A stretch of DNA of 64,000 nucleotides from Alphaproteobacteria bacterium (GTDB taxonomy: Bacteria; Pseudomonadota; Alphaproteobacteria; Micropepsales; Micropepsaceae), in NCBI GenBank assembly GCA_028871795.1, contig JAGWMG010000001.1, positions 186,001 through 250,000 on the forward strand, read 5' to 3'. This document shows, in pieces, positions 1-8,720 of the stretch. A program made the translations under genes and the position numbers. The notes under the pieces were generated by a model. The model was given only the letters and a program-made list of their open reading frames with translations, was not told the origin of the DNA and made no database searches. Each line of letters opens with the position of its first letter. Positions within the stretch are counted from its first letter, which is position 1.

Positions 1-915
1 GGTGCGCCCCGCAAGACTGTAATTGGCCTGATAGGACTTGGTGTCGCCGTAGGGCGTGGCGCGGAAGGCGCCGTTGAACTTCTCGTCCTGGGGAGGAACG
101 ACGGCGGCCATCCAATACTTGTCGGTGATGCCGGCCCAGCCGCCGGTGGAGTCGAAGGTGTCCGGCGGCGTGCCGTCCTTCTTGAAATCGTCGTAGGTGG
201 GATCCTTCAATTTGTCGTTGGCGACGCCGACGAAGCCTTCATGCAGGTACGACGAGATCGCATGCTTGGGCACGCCGTCGCGCACCACCAGCGCATAGGG
301 ATAAAGCACGGCCTTTGCGCCAGACTTGTTTTCGACGCTGTCGGTGACGCTGAACATGTACTTGTCGTCGACCGCAATGGTTCGCGTGAAGACAAGTCCC
401 TGGCCGTTGTCCCAGACGAGCGTCACGGGCTTGCCGGGAGAGAGCACGGTTCCGCTCTCGATCCGCCACGGCGTCTGGTCGTTGGGCAGCGCCGTCTTAG
501 TGCCGGAAGAACTCCAGCCGAACTCGGCGAAAAACGGATAGGCCGAGCCCGTCGGCGCCAGCAGATCGATCTCGGGGCTCTTGGGATCGACGGTCTCGTG
601 GTATTTCTTGAGACGCAGGTCGTCGAAACGCGCGCCTTCGAGCAGGAACGACCCGTCCACCGTCGGGGTGCGGATGGCGACGCGCGCGCCGCTGCGCTTC
701 AACGCCTCGGCGCGCGGCAATGGCACCGCCGCGTTGGCGGCGGGTTCGGCGGCGGTGGCGGTTGCCGATTCCTGCGGCTTCTTCTGCTGCTGCGCCAGCA
801 CGGCCTGGCGCGCCTGCTCCGCCTTCCATTGCGGCGCGGCGACGAAATACTGCCAGCCGATCAGGATGAGTGCGGAAAGGCCGACGGCAACGATGATATT
901 GCGATTGTCGTTCAT
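1..915 (-). CDS. yidC: YidC membrane protein insertase, N-terminal part (runs off the window)
   Basis: Only the first 305 codons are in the window; the frame is open to base 1. The product inserts and folds inner-membrane proteins, alone or with the Sec translocon. A hydrophobic signal-anchor helix lies at about residues 6-24. An Ala/Gln/Pro-rich linker follows, then the start of the large periplasmic beta-domain typical of Gram-negative YidC. The catalytic five-helix C-terminal domain is outside the window. The ATG at 915 is preceded on the minus strand by an AGGA Shine-Dalgarno sequence and lies 7 bases downstream of the yidD stop. It belongs to the conserved rpmH-rnpA-yidD-yidC operon, which makes the identification secure. 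Confidence 0.93.
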   Translation of the reverse strand, partial: MNDNRNIIVAVGLSALILIGWQYFVAAPQWKAEQARQAVLAQQQKKPQESATATAAEPAANAAVPLPRAEALKRSGARVAIRTPTVDGSFLLEGARFDDLRLKKYHETVDPKSPEIDLLAPTGSAYPFFAEFGWSSSGTKTALPNDQTPWRIESGTVLSPGKPVTLVWDNGQGLVFTRTIAVDDKYMFSVTDSVENKSGAKAVLYPYALVVRDGVPKHAISSYLHEGFVGVANDKLKDPTYDDFKKDGTPPDTFDSTGGWAGITDKYWMAAVVPPQDEKFNGAFRATPYGDTKSYQANYSLAGRT

Positions 916-922
916 CAAATTC

Positions 923-1183
923 CTATCGCGGTGGGACGGGATCGTAACCGTGCGAACCGCCGAGCCAAGTGATGGGATGGCAGCGCGCCAGCCGGCGGAT
1001 TGCCAAGGCCATGCCTTTCAACGCTCCGTGTTTCTCGATCGCCTCGATGGCATATTGCGAACAGGTCGGCGTGAAACGGCAGGACGGCGGCAGCATCGGT
1101 GACACGAAAAAGCGATAAAAGCGGATCGGTGCAATTAGCACGGCGGCGGCGACTTGCCGTAAACGCTTCCCAGGGTCGATCAC
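923..1183 (-). CDS. yidD: YidD membrane protein insertion efficiency factor
   Basis: The protein has 86 residues, the usual family size. It shows the family core: an N-terminal amphipathic or hydrophobic stretch (about residues 8-30), then a Cys-bearing segment with [10 protein letters not shown], then a basic region and a Gly-rich end ([12 protein letters not shown]). YidD is a small membrane-associated protein that assists YidC/Sec-dependent insertion. Its start overlaps the rnpA stop by 4 bases (ATGA), implying translational coupling, and yidC begins 7 bases downstream of its stop. Confidence 0.93.
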   Translation of the reverse strand: MIDPGKRLRQVAAAVLIAPIRFYRFFVSPMLPPSCRFTPTCSQYAIEAIEKHGALKGMALAIRRLARCHPITWLGGSHGYDPVPPR

Positions 1184-1587
1184 GAACGGCCTCCCGTCTT
1201 GGTCTCGCTCAGCTTCAGATGGGCCGCAGCAAGCGCGGCGGCAAGGTCTTCGAGAAGACCGTCGAAAGGCCGATTCAGCGTGGCTGCTCTGGCGACTAGA
1301 ACATAGTCGGTACGTTCCCGCCCCGAAAGGGGCAGCACGGCCGCAGCGGCGGCGCGCAGCCGCCGCTTGGCCCGGTTGCGCTCGACCGCGCCGCCGATCT
1401 TGCGGCTGGCGGTGAATCCGACACGGAAATGGCCCTCCAGGGCCGCGCCGTCCGGGGTTCGGCAGGCCTCGAGCGTCAGGCCGGAGGTGATCTTGCGCAC
1501 GCCGCGTTGGGCGCGCAGGAAGTCGGCTCTATGTCCCAAGCGGTCGGCATTTAGCCGTTGCGCCGGTTCGGGCGTGGCGGTGGGCAA
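1180..1587 (-). CDS. rnpA: Ribonuclease P protein component
   Basis: The 135-residue basic protein subunit of RNase P helps the RNA subunit bind and cleave the 5' leader of pre-tRNAs. The family signature is visible: [23 protein letters not shown] (residues about 55-77) corresponds to the conserved RNR helix region, and the C-terminal half has a YVLVAR strand. The frame opens with TTG at 1587, three bases past the rpmH stop, and no in-frame ATG precedes the conserved region. A TTG start is therefore likely but the exact N-terminus is uncertain. It lies between rpmH and yidD, as in most bacteria. Confidence 0.92.
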   Translation of the reverse strand: MPTATPEPAQRLNADRLGHRADFLRAQRGVRKITSGLTLEACRTPDGAALEGHFRVGFTASRKIGGAVERNRAKRRLRAAAAAVLPLSGRERTDYVLVARAATLNRPFDGLLEDLAAALAAAHLKLSETKTGGRS

Positions 1588-1590
1588 TTG

Positions 1591-1725
1591 TCAGGCCGAC
1601 AATTTTTTGCGGCCGTGGGCGCGTCGGCGCGTCAGGATCCTGCGTCCGCCTTTGGTGGCCATGCGGGTCCTAAAGCCGTGACGGCGCTTGCGCACGATCT
1701 TGCTCGGCTGATAGGGGCGCTTCAT
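1591..1725 (-). CDS. rpmH: 50S ribosomal protein L34
   Basis: The 44-residue very basic protein starts [19 protein letters not shown] and ends with the family's [12 protein letters not shown] tail, matching the full length of bacterial L34. It is part of the large ribosomal subunit. GGAG lies about 9 bases upstream of the ATG on the minus strand. It is the first gene of the rpmH-rnpA-yidD-yidC operon, and a promoter is visible at 1763-1791. Confidence 0.97.
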   Translation of the reverse strand: MKRPYQPSKIVRKRRHGFRTRMATKGGRRILTRRRAHGRKKLSA

Positions 1726-1762
1726 GGCGGATCTCCGGGCGGATTCCTGCAAAAGAGGCGCG

Positions 1763-1791
1763 GTTCTAAGCATTAGGCCCTGGGCTGTCAA
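1763..1791 (-). promoter_or_regulatory. Sigma70-type promoter for rpmH-rnpA-yidD-yidC
   Basis: On the minus strand a perfect -35 box TTGACA (1786-1791) is followed after exactly 17 bases by TAGAAC (1763-1768, four of six matches to TATAAT). Transcription would start about 30 bases upstream of the rpmH ATG. The -35 box overlaps the first base of the most upstream possible start of the divergent histidine kinase gene. Confidence 0.7.
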
Positions 1792-3278
1792 TGCAACGCC
1801 GAAATAGCCCCATGCGCCTTGTTTTCTGCCGCCCGGATAGGGCCTTATGGGCGCGCATGCGGGTGCCATTACGCGCGCTTTTGGACCGAGGCTGGGGGTT
1901 GGTCGCTCACAGCCTTTCCGGCCGTCTGCTTCTTCTGACGGTCCTTTACGCGCTGGCGAGCGAAGTGCTGATCTTCGTGCCGGCCATCGGGCTCTATCAC
2001 CGGGAGTTGCTGACCGACCACGTCCTCTCGGCGCAGTTGGCGATCCAGCCCTTCACCGAACCGGGTGGTCAGGATCTGCCGGGAAGTCTGCGCGACGAGC
2101 TGCTCAAGCACGCCGACGCCGACGCGGTCGTCCTCAGGCGCAATTACCGGCGGGAATTTTTTCCGATCGGCCATGTGCCCACCCGGATCGACCGCACCAT
2201 CGATCTGACGTCGGATACGCTTCTGGCCGACATGAACAACGGCATGGACTGCCTGCTCTATGGCGGCGGGCGCGAACTCCACATCATTGCGCCGACGTAC
2301 ATCCGGGGCGTGCAGTCGATCGGCGTCATGTTGGACGAGCGGCCGCTCAGGAGCGCTTTGCTCGTCTATGCGGGGCGCGCCGTGGTCGCGGCGCTGTTCA
2401 TCTCCTGGGTGACCGCTGCGCTGGTGTTTGCCAGTCTCTACGCCTTCCTGGTGCGGCCGATGCGGCGCATCACGCGTGCGATGGTGGCATTCCGCGAGAA
2501 TCCCGAAGACGCGGATCGGATCATCGCGGCCTCGCAACATGCCGGCGAGATCGGGTTGGCCGAACGCGAATTGGCCGCGATGCAGCGCGACCTTTATGGA
2601 TTCCTGCGGCAAAAGGCGCGGCTGGCCGCTCTGGGCGCCGCGGTCGCGCGCCTCCAGCACGAACTGCGCAACATTCTGGCCAGTGCGCAGCTCGCCTCCG
2701 ATCGCCTGGCGGCAAGCAACGATCCCGCCGTCAAGCGGCTGACCCCTGGCCTGGTGGCGTCCATCGGCCGCGCCGTCGCCCTGGCGACGAATACGCTCAA
2801 ATTCGGCGGCGCCGAAGAGCGCATTCCGCGAAAGGCGCCTGTGGCGCTGCGCGCCTTGGCCGATGAAGCTGCACAATCGGTTCTGGGACCGTCGCCGCAA
2901 ATCGTCTTGGACAATCGCATCGACGCCGGCCTGCTCGCCGATGCCGACCGCGAGCAATTGTTCCGCATGATCCTGAACCTTGTCCGCAATGCTGCCCAGG
3001 CGCTCGCGTCGTGCCAATCCGGCGCGGCGATCACGGTGTCGGCCGTTTATACGAACCGAAGCGTCCAAATCGACGTCGCCGATAACGGACCGGGAGTTCC
3101 CAAAGCCGTTCTCGGAAAACTGTTCGAGCCTTTTGCCTCGGCAGCGGGCGGAGGCGGGACCGGGCTTGGTCTGGCGATCGCCCGCGATCTGGCGCGCGGC
3201 CATGGCGGCGATCTGCGCCTGGTCTCGACCGGCTCCGACGGCACCGTTTTCCGCATCATCGTTCCAAGCCGCGATTAA
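1791..3278 (+). CDS. Membrane-bound sensor histidine kinase (orphan)
   Basis: The 495-residue two-component sensor kinase has two transmembrane helices (about residues 42-62 and 190-215) flanking a periplasmic sensor region, then a HAMP-like linker. The dimerisation H-box is LQHELRN with phospho-acceptor His290. The ATP-binding domain has an N-box ([11 protein letters not shown]), G1 box (DNGPG) and G2 box (GTGLGLA). It would autophosphorylate and pass phosphate to a response regulator, but no regulator gene is adjacent. ATG 1791 is the longest start, yet it touches the rpmH -35 box; ATGs at 1812 or 1857 are alternatives. The stop overlaps the convergent ggt stop by 4 bases. Confidence 0.85.
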   Translation: MQRRNSPMRLVFCRPDRALWARMRVPLRALLDRGWGLVAHSLSGRLLLLTVLYALASEVLIFVPAIGLYHRELLTDHVLSAQLAIQPFTEPGGQDLPGSLRDELLKHADADAVVLRRNYRREFFPIGHVPTRIDRTIDLTSDTLLADMNNGMDCLLYGGGRELHIIAPTYIRGVQSIGVMLDERPLRSALLVYAGRAVVAALFISWVTAALVFASLYAFLVRPMRRITRAMVAFRENPEDADRIIAASQHAGEIGLAERELAAMQRDLYGFLRQKARLAALGAAVARLQHELRNILASAQLASDRLAASNDPAVKRLTPGLVASIGRAVALATNTLKFGGAEERIPRKAPVALRALADEAAQSVLGPSPQIVLDNRIDAGLLADADREQLFRMILNLVRNAAQALASCQSGAAITVSAVYTNRSVQIDVADNGPGVPKAVLGKLFEPFASAAGGGGTGLGLAIARDLARGHGGDLRLVSTGSDGTVFRIIVPSRD

Positions 3279-4960
3279 TCCCCGATCGCGACGCCGTCGC
3301 GCCTGGGGTCCGCGCCTCCGATATAGCCGGTCCTTACCCGCTCGATGATGTGCAGCCCGCTTTTCTCCTGTGTGCCCGGGCGCACATCGTACCCCATTTT
3401 GGCGAGGGCGGGCGCCAATCCGTCGAGCGAGGTGTCCTTTTCGAGGAAGAGCGGTCCGTTCGTGTTGACATGATGGGGAAGCGCCGCCGCCTCCTGGGGC
3501 CGCAGACCGCCGTCGATCATGGCGACAAGCGTTTCCGCCACATAGGGGATGATGGCCGGCCCGCCGGGCGAACCGAGCGCCATGGCGAAGCGCCCGCGCT
3601 TGTCGAACACGATGGTGGGCGACATCGCGCTCATCGGCCGTTTTCCGGGCGCCGGCGCATTGGCCACGGGTTTGCCGTCGACGGTGGGGACGAACGAGAA
3701 ATCCGTCAATTCGTTGTTGAGAATGAAGCCGTCGGCCGTCATCTCCGAACCGAATACGTATTCGACGGTTGTCGTCATCGACACGACTTCCCCGGCATCG
3801 TCGACGATCGACATATGGCTGGTGCCGTGAAGTTCCGGCGATTTCTGCGGCGCGAAGTCGGCCAAATTGCCCGGCGCGGCTTGCCCCATGTCGCGCGCCG
3901 GATCGATCAGACGCGACCGCGCGCGCAGATACGCGGTGCCGAGCAGGCTTTTCACCGGCAGGCGAACGAAGTCGGGGTCGCCCAGATAGCTGGCGCGATC
4001 GGCGAAGGCGAGCCGGCTCGCCTGCGAGAACAGATGAACTTCGCTCAGCGAATTGGGGGCCAGGTCCCGCGATGGAAAGCGTTCCAGCATGTGCAAAATC
4101 TGCAGGACCGCGATGCCGCCCGAGCTTGGCGGGCCCATCGAACAGACGCGGTCGCCGCGATATTCGCCGCAGACCGGCGCGCGTTCCCTGGCGCGGTAAC
4201 GGGCCAGATCGGCGAGCCTCATGCCGCCGGGATTGACGGGCGCGTGCTGCACCTTGTCGACGATGGCGCGCGCGATAGGTCCCGAATAGAACGCTTTGGC
4301 GCCGCCCGTGGCGATCGCCTGCAGCGTGGCGGCGAGCGCCGGGTTCTTCAGGATGTCGCCTTCGTTCAGGAGCGTGCCGTCCGGTTTTGCGAAGGCGCGT
4401 TTGATGTCCGGCATCGCCGAGACCTTTGGAAACTCGCGCAAGGTCGCCGCCAGCTTGTGCCCGACGGGGACGCCGTTGGTCGCCAGCGCGATAGCCGGCG
4501 CGAAAAGTTTTTGCCACGGCAGCTTTCCGTATTTCCGGTGCGCCAGCTCGAGCATGGCGACGACGCCCGGCACGCCCACCGAAAGTCCGCCCGGAATCGC
4601 GTCGAGATGGGCGCGCGGCTTGCCGCCCGCATCCAGGAACATGCCGGGCGTGGCCGAGGCGGGCGCCGTCTCGCGGCCATCAAAGCTGGTGATCTTCTTC
4701 TTCGCAGGGTCCCAGAGCAGCATGAAAGCGCCGCCGCCCAGCCCCGAGGATTCCGGCTCTACCAGCGTCAGCACCATCTGCGCGGCAATGGCGGCGTCCA
4801 CCGCCGATCCGCCCTGGCGCAGCATGTCGAGAGCGGCTTTGGCCGCGTAGGGATTTGCGGCTGCCGCCATGTGATGCTTGGCGAGGATTTCCGCCTGGGA
4901 CGGCTGGCACAAGGGCGCCAGCAGGAGAAGAAGCAGGGCCGGCAATCGCAGGAACGTCAT
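3275..4960 (-). CDS. ggt: Gamma-glutamyltransferase (periplasmic)
   Basis: The 561-residue precursor is of the Ntn-hydrolase type that cleaves glutathione and other gamma-glutamyl compounds in the periplasm. A signal peptide (Leu-rich core, likely cut after PSQA near residue 23) is followed by the large subunit. The autoprocessing site is at HGTSHMSIVD. Thr380 aligns with the N-terminal catalytic threonine of the small subunit (TTHYSVVD in E. coli), and the GSPGGP substrate loop is present near the C-terminus. The ATG at 4960 was chosen because it directly precedes the signal peptide. It is divergent from the P1 peptidase gene with only 40 bases between starts. Confidence 0.92.
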   Translation of the reverse strand: MTFLRLPALLLLLLAPLCQPSQAEILAKHHMAAAANPYAAKAALDMLRQGGSAVDAAIAAQMVLTLVEPESSGLGGGAFMLLWDPAKKKITSFDGRETAPASATPGMFLDAGGKPRAHLDAIPGGLSVGVPGVVAMLELAHRKYGKLPWQKLFAPAIALATNGVPVGHKLAATLREFPKVSAMPDIKRAFAKPDGTLLNEGDILKNPALAATLQAIATGGAKAFYSGPIARAIVDKVQHAPVNPGGMRLADLARYRARERAPVCGEYRGDRVCSMGPPSSGGIAVLQILHMLERFPSRDLAPNSLSEVHLFSQASRLAFADRASYLGDPDFVRLPVKSLLGTAYLRARSRLIDPARDMGQAAPGNLADFAPQKSPELHGTSHMSIVDDAGEVVSMTTTVEYVFGSEMTADGFILNNELTDFSFVPTVDGKPVANAPAPGKRPMSAMSPTIVFDKRGRFAMALGSPGGPAIIPYVAETLVAMIDGGLRPQEAAALPHHVNTNGPLFLEKDTSLDGLAPALAKMGYDVRPGTQEKSGLHIIERVRTGYIGGADPRRDGVAIGD

Positions 4961-5000
4961 CGCAGCTCTCTTTTCGGAAGGGACGCTTAAGGCTAGCGTT

Positions 5001-6017
5001 ATGGGCATGATACGCAAGGGCGCCCGTAACCTCATTACCGATGTTGCCGGCCTTCGCGTTGGGCAGGCGGAAGACGTCGCCGCACGCACCGGCGTCACCG
5101 TGCTGCTATGCGACGAGCCCTCGGTTGCAGCGGCCGATGTGCGCGGCGGGGCTCCGGGAATGCGCGACGTGGTGCTCGATCCCGCCTCGCTGGTGGACAG
5201 CGTCGACGCCATCGCGCTGTCGGGCGGCTCGGCATTCGGGCTGGACGCGCCGTCGGGCGTGCAGGCTTGGTTGCGCGCGCGGGGGCGCGGCTTTCAGATC
5301 GCGCCGGGCGCGCCGCGGGTGCCGATCGTCTCCGGCGCGATTCTCTTCGATCTGGCCAACGGCGGTGATAAGGAGTGGGGTGATGAGCCGCCCTATCGCG
5401 CGCTCGGCATGGCGGCCGTGGAGCGCGCGGCCGAGGAATTCGCGCTGGGCAATGCCGGCGCAGGGTTCGGCGCGGTTGCCGGACACTACAAGGGCGGGAC
5501 CGGCAGCGCTTCGTCGGTCGGCGACGACGGCTTCACGGTCGGCGCCTTGGCCGTGGTGAATTCGGTGGGTTCGCCCATTATTCCCGGAACCAACATGTTC
5601 TGGGCGTTCCCGTTCGAACAGGACAAAGAGTTCGGCGGACGCGCGGCGAAAGGAGCGCTGGGCCCCATCGATCTCGATCTCCCCGGCGACATGAAAGGCG
5701 CGGTGCGGCCGGGCGGCAATACGACCATCGCCATCGTAGCGACCGATGCCGAGCTGACGCGCGTCGAGCTGCAACGGCTTGCCGTCATGGCAGCGGACGG
5801 TTTCGCCCGGGCGCTGCGTCCGGTTCATACGCCCTTCGACGGCGACCTGGTTTTCGCCGTTTCGACGGCCCGGCGCGGATTTTCCGGACTGCGGCCCCGC
5901 GAGGTGATGCGGCTGGGCAATATGGCTGCGGATTGTCTGACGCGGGCCATCGCGCGCGGCGTTTACGCGGCGCAGACGCTCGGCGACGTCAAGAGCTATC
6001 GGGACATCTTTCCATGA
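5001..6017 (+). CDS. P1-family (DmpA-type) aminopeptidase
   Basis: The 338-residue protein belongs to the P1/DmpA family of self-processing N-terminal nucleophile hydrolases (L-aminopeptidase/D-esterase, beta-aminopeptidase). It contains the family's GLRVGQA start, the ALSGGSAFGLDA core, the KGGTGSAS segment and GGNTTIAIVATDA near residues 238-250. Thr241/Thr242 sit where the autocleavage nucleophile (Ser250 in DmpA) is found. No signal peptide is seen, so it should be cytoplasmic. It is divergent from ggt, another self-cleaving peptide-processing enzyme. The next gene begins 15 bases downstream of its stop. ATG 5007 is an alternative start. Confidence 0.85.
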   Translation: MGMIRKGARNLITDVAGLRVGQAEDVAARTGVTVLLCDEPSVAAADVRGGAPGMRDVVLDPASLVDSVDAIALSGGSAFGLDAPSGVQAWLRARGRGFQIAPGAPRVPIVSGAILFDLANGGDKEWGDEPPYRALGMAAVERAAEEFALGNAGAGFGAVAGHYKGGTGSASSVGDDGFTVGALAVVNSVGSPIIPGTNMFWAFPFEQDKEFGGRAAKGALGPIDLDLPGDMKGAVRPGGNTTIAIVATDAELTRVELQRLAVMAADGFARALRPVHTPFDGDLVFAVSTARRGFSGLRPREVMRLGNMAADCLTRAIARGVYAAQTLGDVKSYRDIFP

Positions 6018-6032
6018 ACGAGGAGAAGCATC

Positions 6033-6869
6033 ATGGCTGAAACGGCATCGCGGCGGACGTTCATCACCACTTTGGTGACAGGCTTCACGCTCGCCACCGG
6101 ACCGATCAACGCCGCGGCCATCGTGACGGACTCGAGCGGCCTCGATGCCGGCGAAGTCTCGGTCCCCGTTTCGGACGGACATATTCCCGCATACCGCGCC
6201 CGTCCGAAAAACGGGCGGCATGCCCCGATCATCCTCGTGGTGCAGGAAATCTTCGGCATCCACGAATACATCAAGGACATTTGTCGGCGCTTCGCCAAGC
6301 TCGGTTACTATGCCGTGGCGCCTTCCCTTTACGCGCGCTATGGCGATCCCGGCAAATACGACATGGACCATATCAAGCAGCTCATTTCCGACATCGTAAG
6401 CAAGGTCCCGGACGACGAAGTCATGGGCGATCTGGATTCGGCGGTCGCTTTCGCAAGAAACGAAGGCGCGAATACGGAACGGCTCGGCATTACCGGGTTT
6501 TGCTGGGGCGGGCGAATCGTCTGGCTCTACGCGACGCACAATCCGTCGATCAAGGCGGGTGTGGCGTGGTATGGCCCGTTGCGCGGCGAGCCAAACGCGT
6601 TGCGGCCGCATACCGCCGTCGATGTCGCGCCGCAAATCCGCGCACCGGTTCTGGGTCTTTACGGCGGGCTCGATACCGGCATCACGGCAGCAGACATCGA
6701 GGCGATGCGCACGGCGCTCGATGCCGCGGGAAACACGAAGTCGCGAATCGACGTCTTTGACGACGCACAGCACGGCTTCTTCGCCGATTACCGCCCGTCC
6801 TACAACGGGCCGGACGCCAAGGTTGCCTGGCCGCGTGCGCTGGCCTGGTTCGCGGCCAACGGCGTGTGA
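6033..6869 (+). CDS. Dienelactone hydrolase family protein with Tat-like signal
   Basis: The 278-residue alpha/beta hydrolase carries the catalytic triad of dienelactone hydrolases: Cys157 in GFCWGG, Asp214 in GGLDTG and His247 in AQHGFF. The N-terminus has SRRTFITTLVTGF followed by a small-residue region ending near residue 29. This looks like a twin-arginine export signal and suggests a periplasmic enzyme. The substrate cannot be deduced; family members hydrolyse lactones and esters. It starts 15 bases after the P1 peptidase gene, with AGGAG in the gap, so the two are probably co-transcribed. It converges on the lipoprotein gene, 13 bases away. Confidence 0.87.
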   Translation: MAETASRRTFITTLVTGFTLATGPINAAAIVTDSSGLDAGEVSVPVSDGHIPAYRARPKNGRHAPIILVVQEIFGIHEYIKDICRRFAKLGYYAVAPSLYARYGDPGKYDMDHIKQLISDIVSKVPDDEVMGDLDSAVAFARNEGANTERLGITGFCWGGRIVWLYATHNPSIKAGVAWYGPLRGEPNALRPHTAVDVAPQIRAPVLGLYGGLDTGITAADIEAMRTALDAAGNTKSRIDVFDDAQHGFFADYRPSYNGPDAKVAWPRALAWFAANGV

Positions 6870-6882
6870 TCGCAACCGGGGC

Positions 6883-8058
6883 TTAACGCACGAACACCCG
6901 CACTTCGCTGGATGTCGCCGCCGGGTCGGTTGCGGAGGCGACCGCCAAACGCGCAGCCGGCACGCCCATGTCGGTCATGGAGCGCATGACCTCCTGGGCG
7001 TGATGATGGGCGGCGGTCTGCGCCAGTTGGACGGCTGCCGCGGTTCCGCGCGTCGGCGACACGGCGACGACCGCGAAGGCCGCGCCGGGGCGGGTCTGCA
7101 ACGCCTGGGTCAGGGCGGAATAAAGAATTTGCTGATAGTCCACGTCGCGGTGGTCGAAGCGGATAACGACCAAGGGCATGCCGGAATAGGCGAACATGTT
7201 GCCGGCAGAGGCCGTCGCGGACGCCGCCAGCAGGGGGGCGCCGAGATCGGCGCCGTAAAGCTCGCCATTCTTGATGGCGCCGGCCAGCGTCGTCAGATTG
7301 GCGCGCTCGTTGGCGACGTAGGCCGTCTGGCGCTGCAGGTCGTCGGAGACATCGGTCAGGAGCCGGTCGATCAGGACGATTGTCTGATTAGTCTCGTCTT
7401 CCAGCACCGACAACTGGCGGTGATCTTCGTCGACCGCACCGGACACGTTGAACGTCGCGGCGATCTGGTCCAGCGCATAGTGGGCCGTGGAAGCATCGCC
7501 CGCCACCGCCGCGCCCAGCGCGTTCAGCCCGTTGATGTTGCCCGCGAGATGATCGAGGGCCGTTTGCGCCGTATTCCATTGACTGACGAGTTCCGGGTTG
7601 CCGCGCGTGGTGCCGATCTGAAGCTTGGTGGTGATGCGGGCCTTGGCTTCGTGGTAGGCTCCGACTTCCTCGGCGCCCGAATTGCGCAGATCCGCGAGCC
7701 GCTGGGCATTCTGCGCCAAGGAACCCTGCAGTCCGGAAACCTGGGCGCGCAGGGTGGCGACGGATTTGCTGACGGCCGTGCCCGTATCGCTTCCGGGATC
7801 GATGGAAATTGGCGTGATCGTCGCCACGGGGGCGATGGTGCTGCTGGTTGCCGCGGGCAGACTTGCAGCGACGGGTTGAGCCGGTTCCTGTGCCGTGGCT
7901 GTCTGGCTTTCGCCGTTGTCTGTGCCCGAGTCGCCGAACAGCATCGAGTCGATATCCGAGCAGCCCGCCAGCCCCAGGCCCGCAACGAGCACCAAAGCGC
8001 TGAAAATGCGCGACGAAGCGCCTGAAAACTCCGGCCGATTGGCCATGTCTGCTGTCAT
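6883..8058 (-). CDS. Lipoprotein with OmpA-like C-terminal region
   Basis: The 391-residue protein has a lipoprotein signal with lipobox LAGC (Cys33). A Thr/Ala/Pro-rich linker and long helical central part follow, probably coiled coil (about 105-260, Gln/Ala/Leu-rich). The C-terminal 100 residues resemble an OmpA-like fold (VVIRFDH at its start, helices rich in Ala/Gln, ending SSEVRVFVR). It may tether the outer membrane to peptidoglycan. The assignment is by pattern only; the key Asp/Arg pair of classical OmpA domains is not clear. The ATG at 8058 follows GGAGAG at good spacing; ATG 8046 is an alternative. Confidence 0.6.
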   Translation of the reverse strand: MTADMANRPEFSGASSRIFSALVLVAGLGLAGCSDIDSMLFGDSGTDNGESQTATAQEPAQPVAASLPAATSSTIAPVATITPISIDPGSDTGTAVSKSVATLRAQVSGLQGSLAQNAQRLADLRNSGAEEVGAYHEAKARITTKLQIGTTRGNPELVSQWNTAQTALDHLAGNINGLNALGAAVAGDASTAHYALDQIAATFNVSGAVDEDHRQLSVLEDETNQTIVLIDRLLTDVSDDLQRQTAYVANERANLTTLAGAIKNGELYGADLGAPLLAASATASAGNMFAYSGMPLVVIRFDHRDVDYQQILYSALTQALQTRPGAAFAVVAVSPTRGTAAAVQLAQTAAHHHAQEVMRSMTDMGVPAARLAVASATDPAATSSEVRVFVR

Positions 8059-8461
8059 GTTACCGCTCTCCGCCACCGCCGAAGCTGCCAAAACGGTGCC
8101 CGGCGAGAATCCAGCCCTCTCGCGTGCTTGGGTCGCGAGCGCCCGGTGAAGTCTTAGCCACGCAATCGCGCGGGGACAAGGGTGACGTGCGCCGCTTCCA
8201 GGGGAGTTTTCCGTTGGCTGCATGGGCTTGGTTGCTGATTTCCCGGTCAAGCTTCGACCTTTTCGGGTCCGCCGTGCGGGTTGGGACATCGGTGGACAAA
8301 TTTCATGCGTGGCGGCGATTGGGCGCGCCCGCCGGGGACGCCAATTTATGCCCGGCAGTGTCGACCGGGCGGGCGAATCGGGCTCAGGAGCGGGAAATCC
8401 GGCCGCGGCTGCGGATCGCTTGCCTTTGCCGCGCGCGATGCATAGGTTCTGCCGCCCCAAA
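8059..8461. other. Intergenic stretch between lipoprotein gene and tRNA-Arg
   Basis: These 403 bases hold no open frame with a convincing start or recognisable protein. They contain the presumed promoter of the lipoprotein gene (minus strand) and of the tRNA (plus strand, 8420-8448). I see no repeat or structured RNA motif. Confidence 0.5.
8420..8448 (+). promoter_or_regulatory. Possible promoter of tRNA-Arg
   Basis: TTGCCT (8420-8425) is followed after 17 bases by TAGGTT (8443-8448), placing a start a few bases upstream of the mature tRNA at 8462. The -10 match is weak (three of six). Confidence 0.35.
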
Positions 8462-8538
8462 GCACCGGTAGCTCAGTTGGATAGAGCACCAGACTACGAA
8501 TCTGGGGGCCGCGGGTTCGAATCCTGCCCGGTGCGCCA
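8462..8538 (+). tRNA. tRNA-Arg (anticodon ACG)
   Basis: A 77-base cloverleaf can be folded by eye. The acceptor stem GCACCGG pairs with CCGGTGC. The D-arm contains AGCTCAGTTGGATAGAGC, and the anticodon stem CCAGA/TCTGG carries ACG at 8496-8498. The T-arm has GGTTCGAATCC. A discriminator G is followed by an encoded CCA (8536-8538). ACG, read as ICG after A34 deamination, decodes CGU/CGC/CGA arginine codons. No integrase or displaced 3' fragment is seen nearby. Confidence 0.97.
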
Positions 8539-8720
8539 CTGTTTCCAAGAGCTTAGCCGATTCTCAAATCCGCCTTATCGGCTTGCACGAGATGCCGACT
8601 TCCTTGGCGTTGGCCATCGCTGCTGAGACCATGCACAGTCCTGCCAGAACGATAGTCCTCACCCCGACGTGCCGATAAACCCCGGAAAGCCGGGTTATCG
8701 CGTGCGATGCAGAACGTGGG

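Noticed and set aside
1869-4517. Very long open frame on the minus strand (about 880 codons) across the kinase and ggt region
   Set aside because: It runs antisense to the kinase and in the wrong frame through ggt, has Arg/Gly/Ala-biased composition and no domain. GC-rich DNA gives such shadow frames.
5106-6875. About 590-codon minus-strand frame opposite the P1 peptidase and hydrolase genes
   Set aside because: Antisense to two well-supported genes, no ribosome binding site or recognisable motif.
8462-8538. tRNA-Arg as an integration (attB) site for a mobile island
   Set aside because: No integrase, no displaced 3' tRNA copy and no mobile genes were seen downstream.
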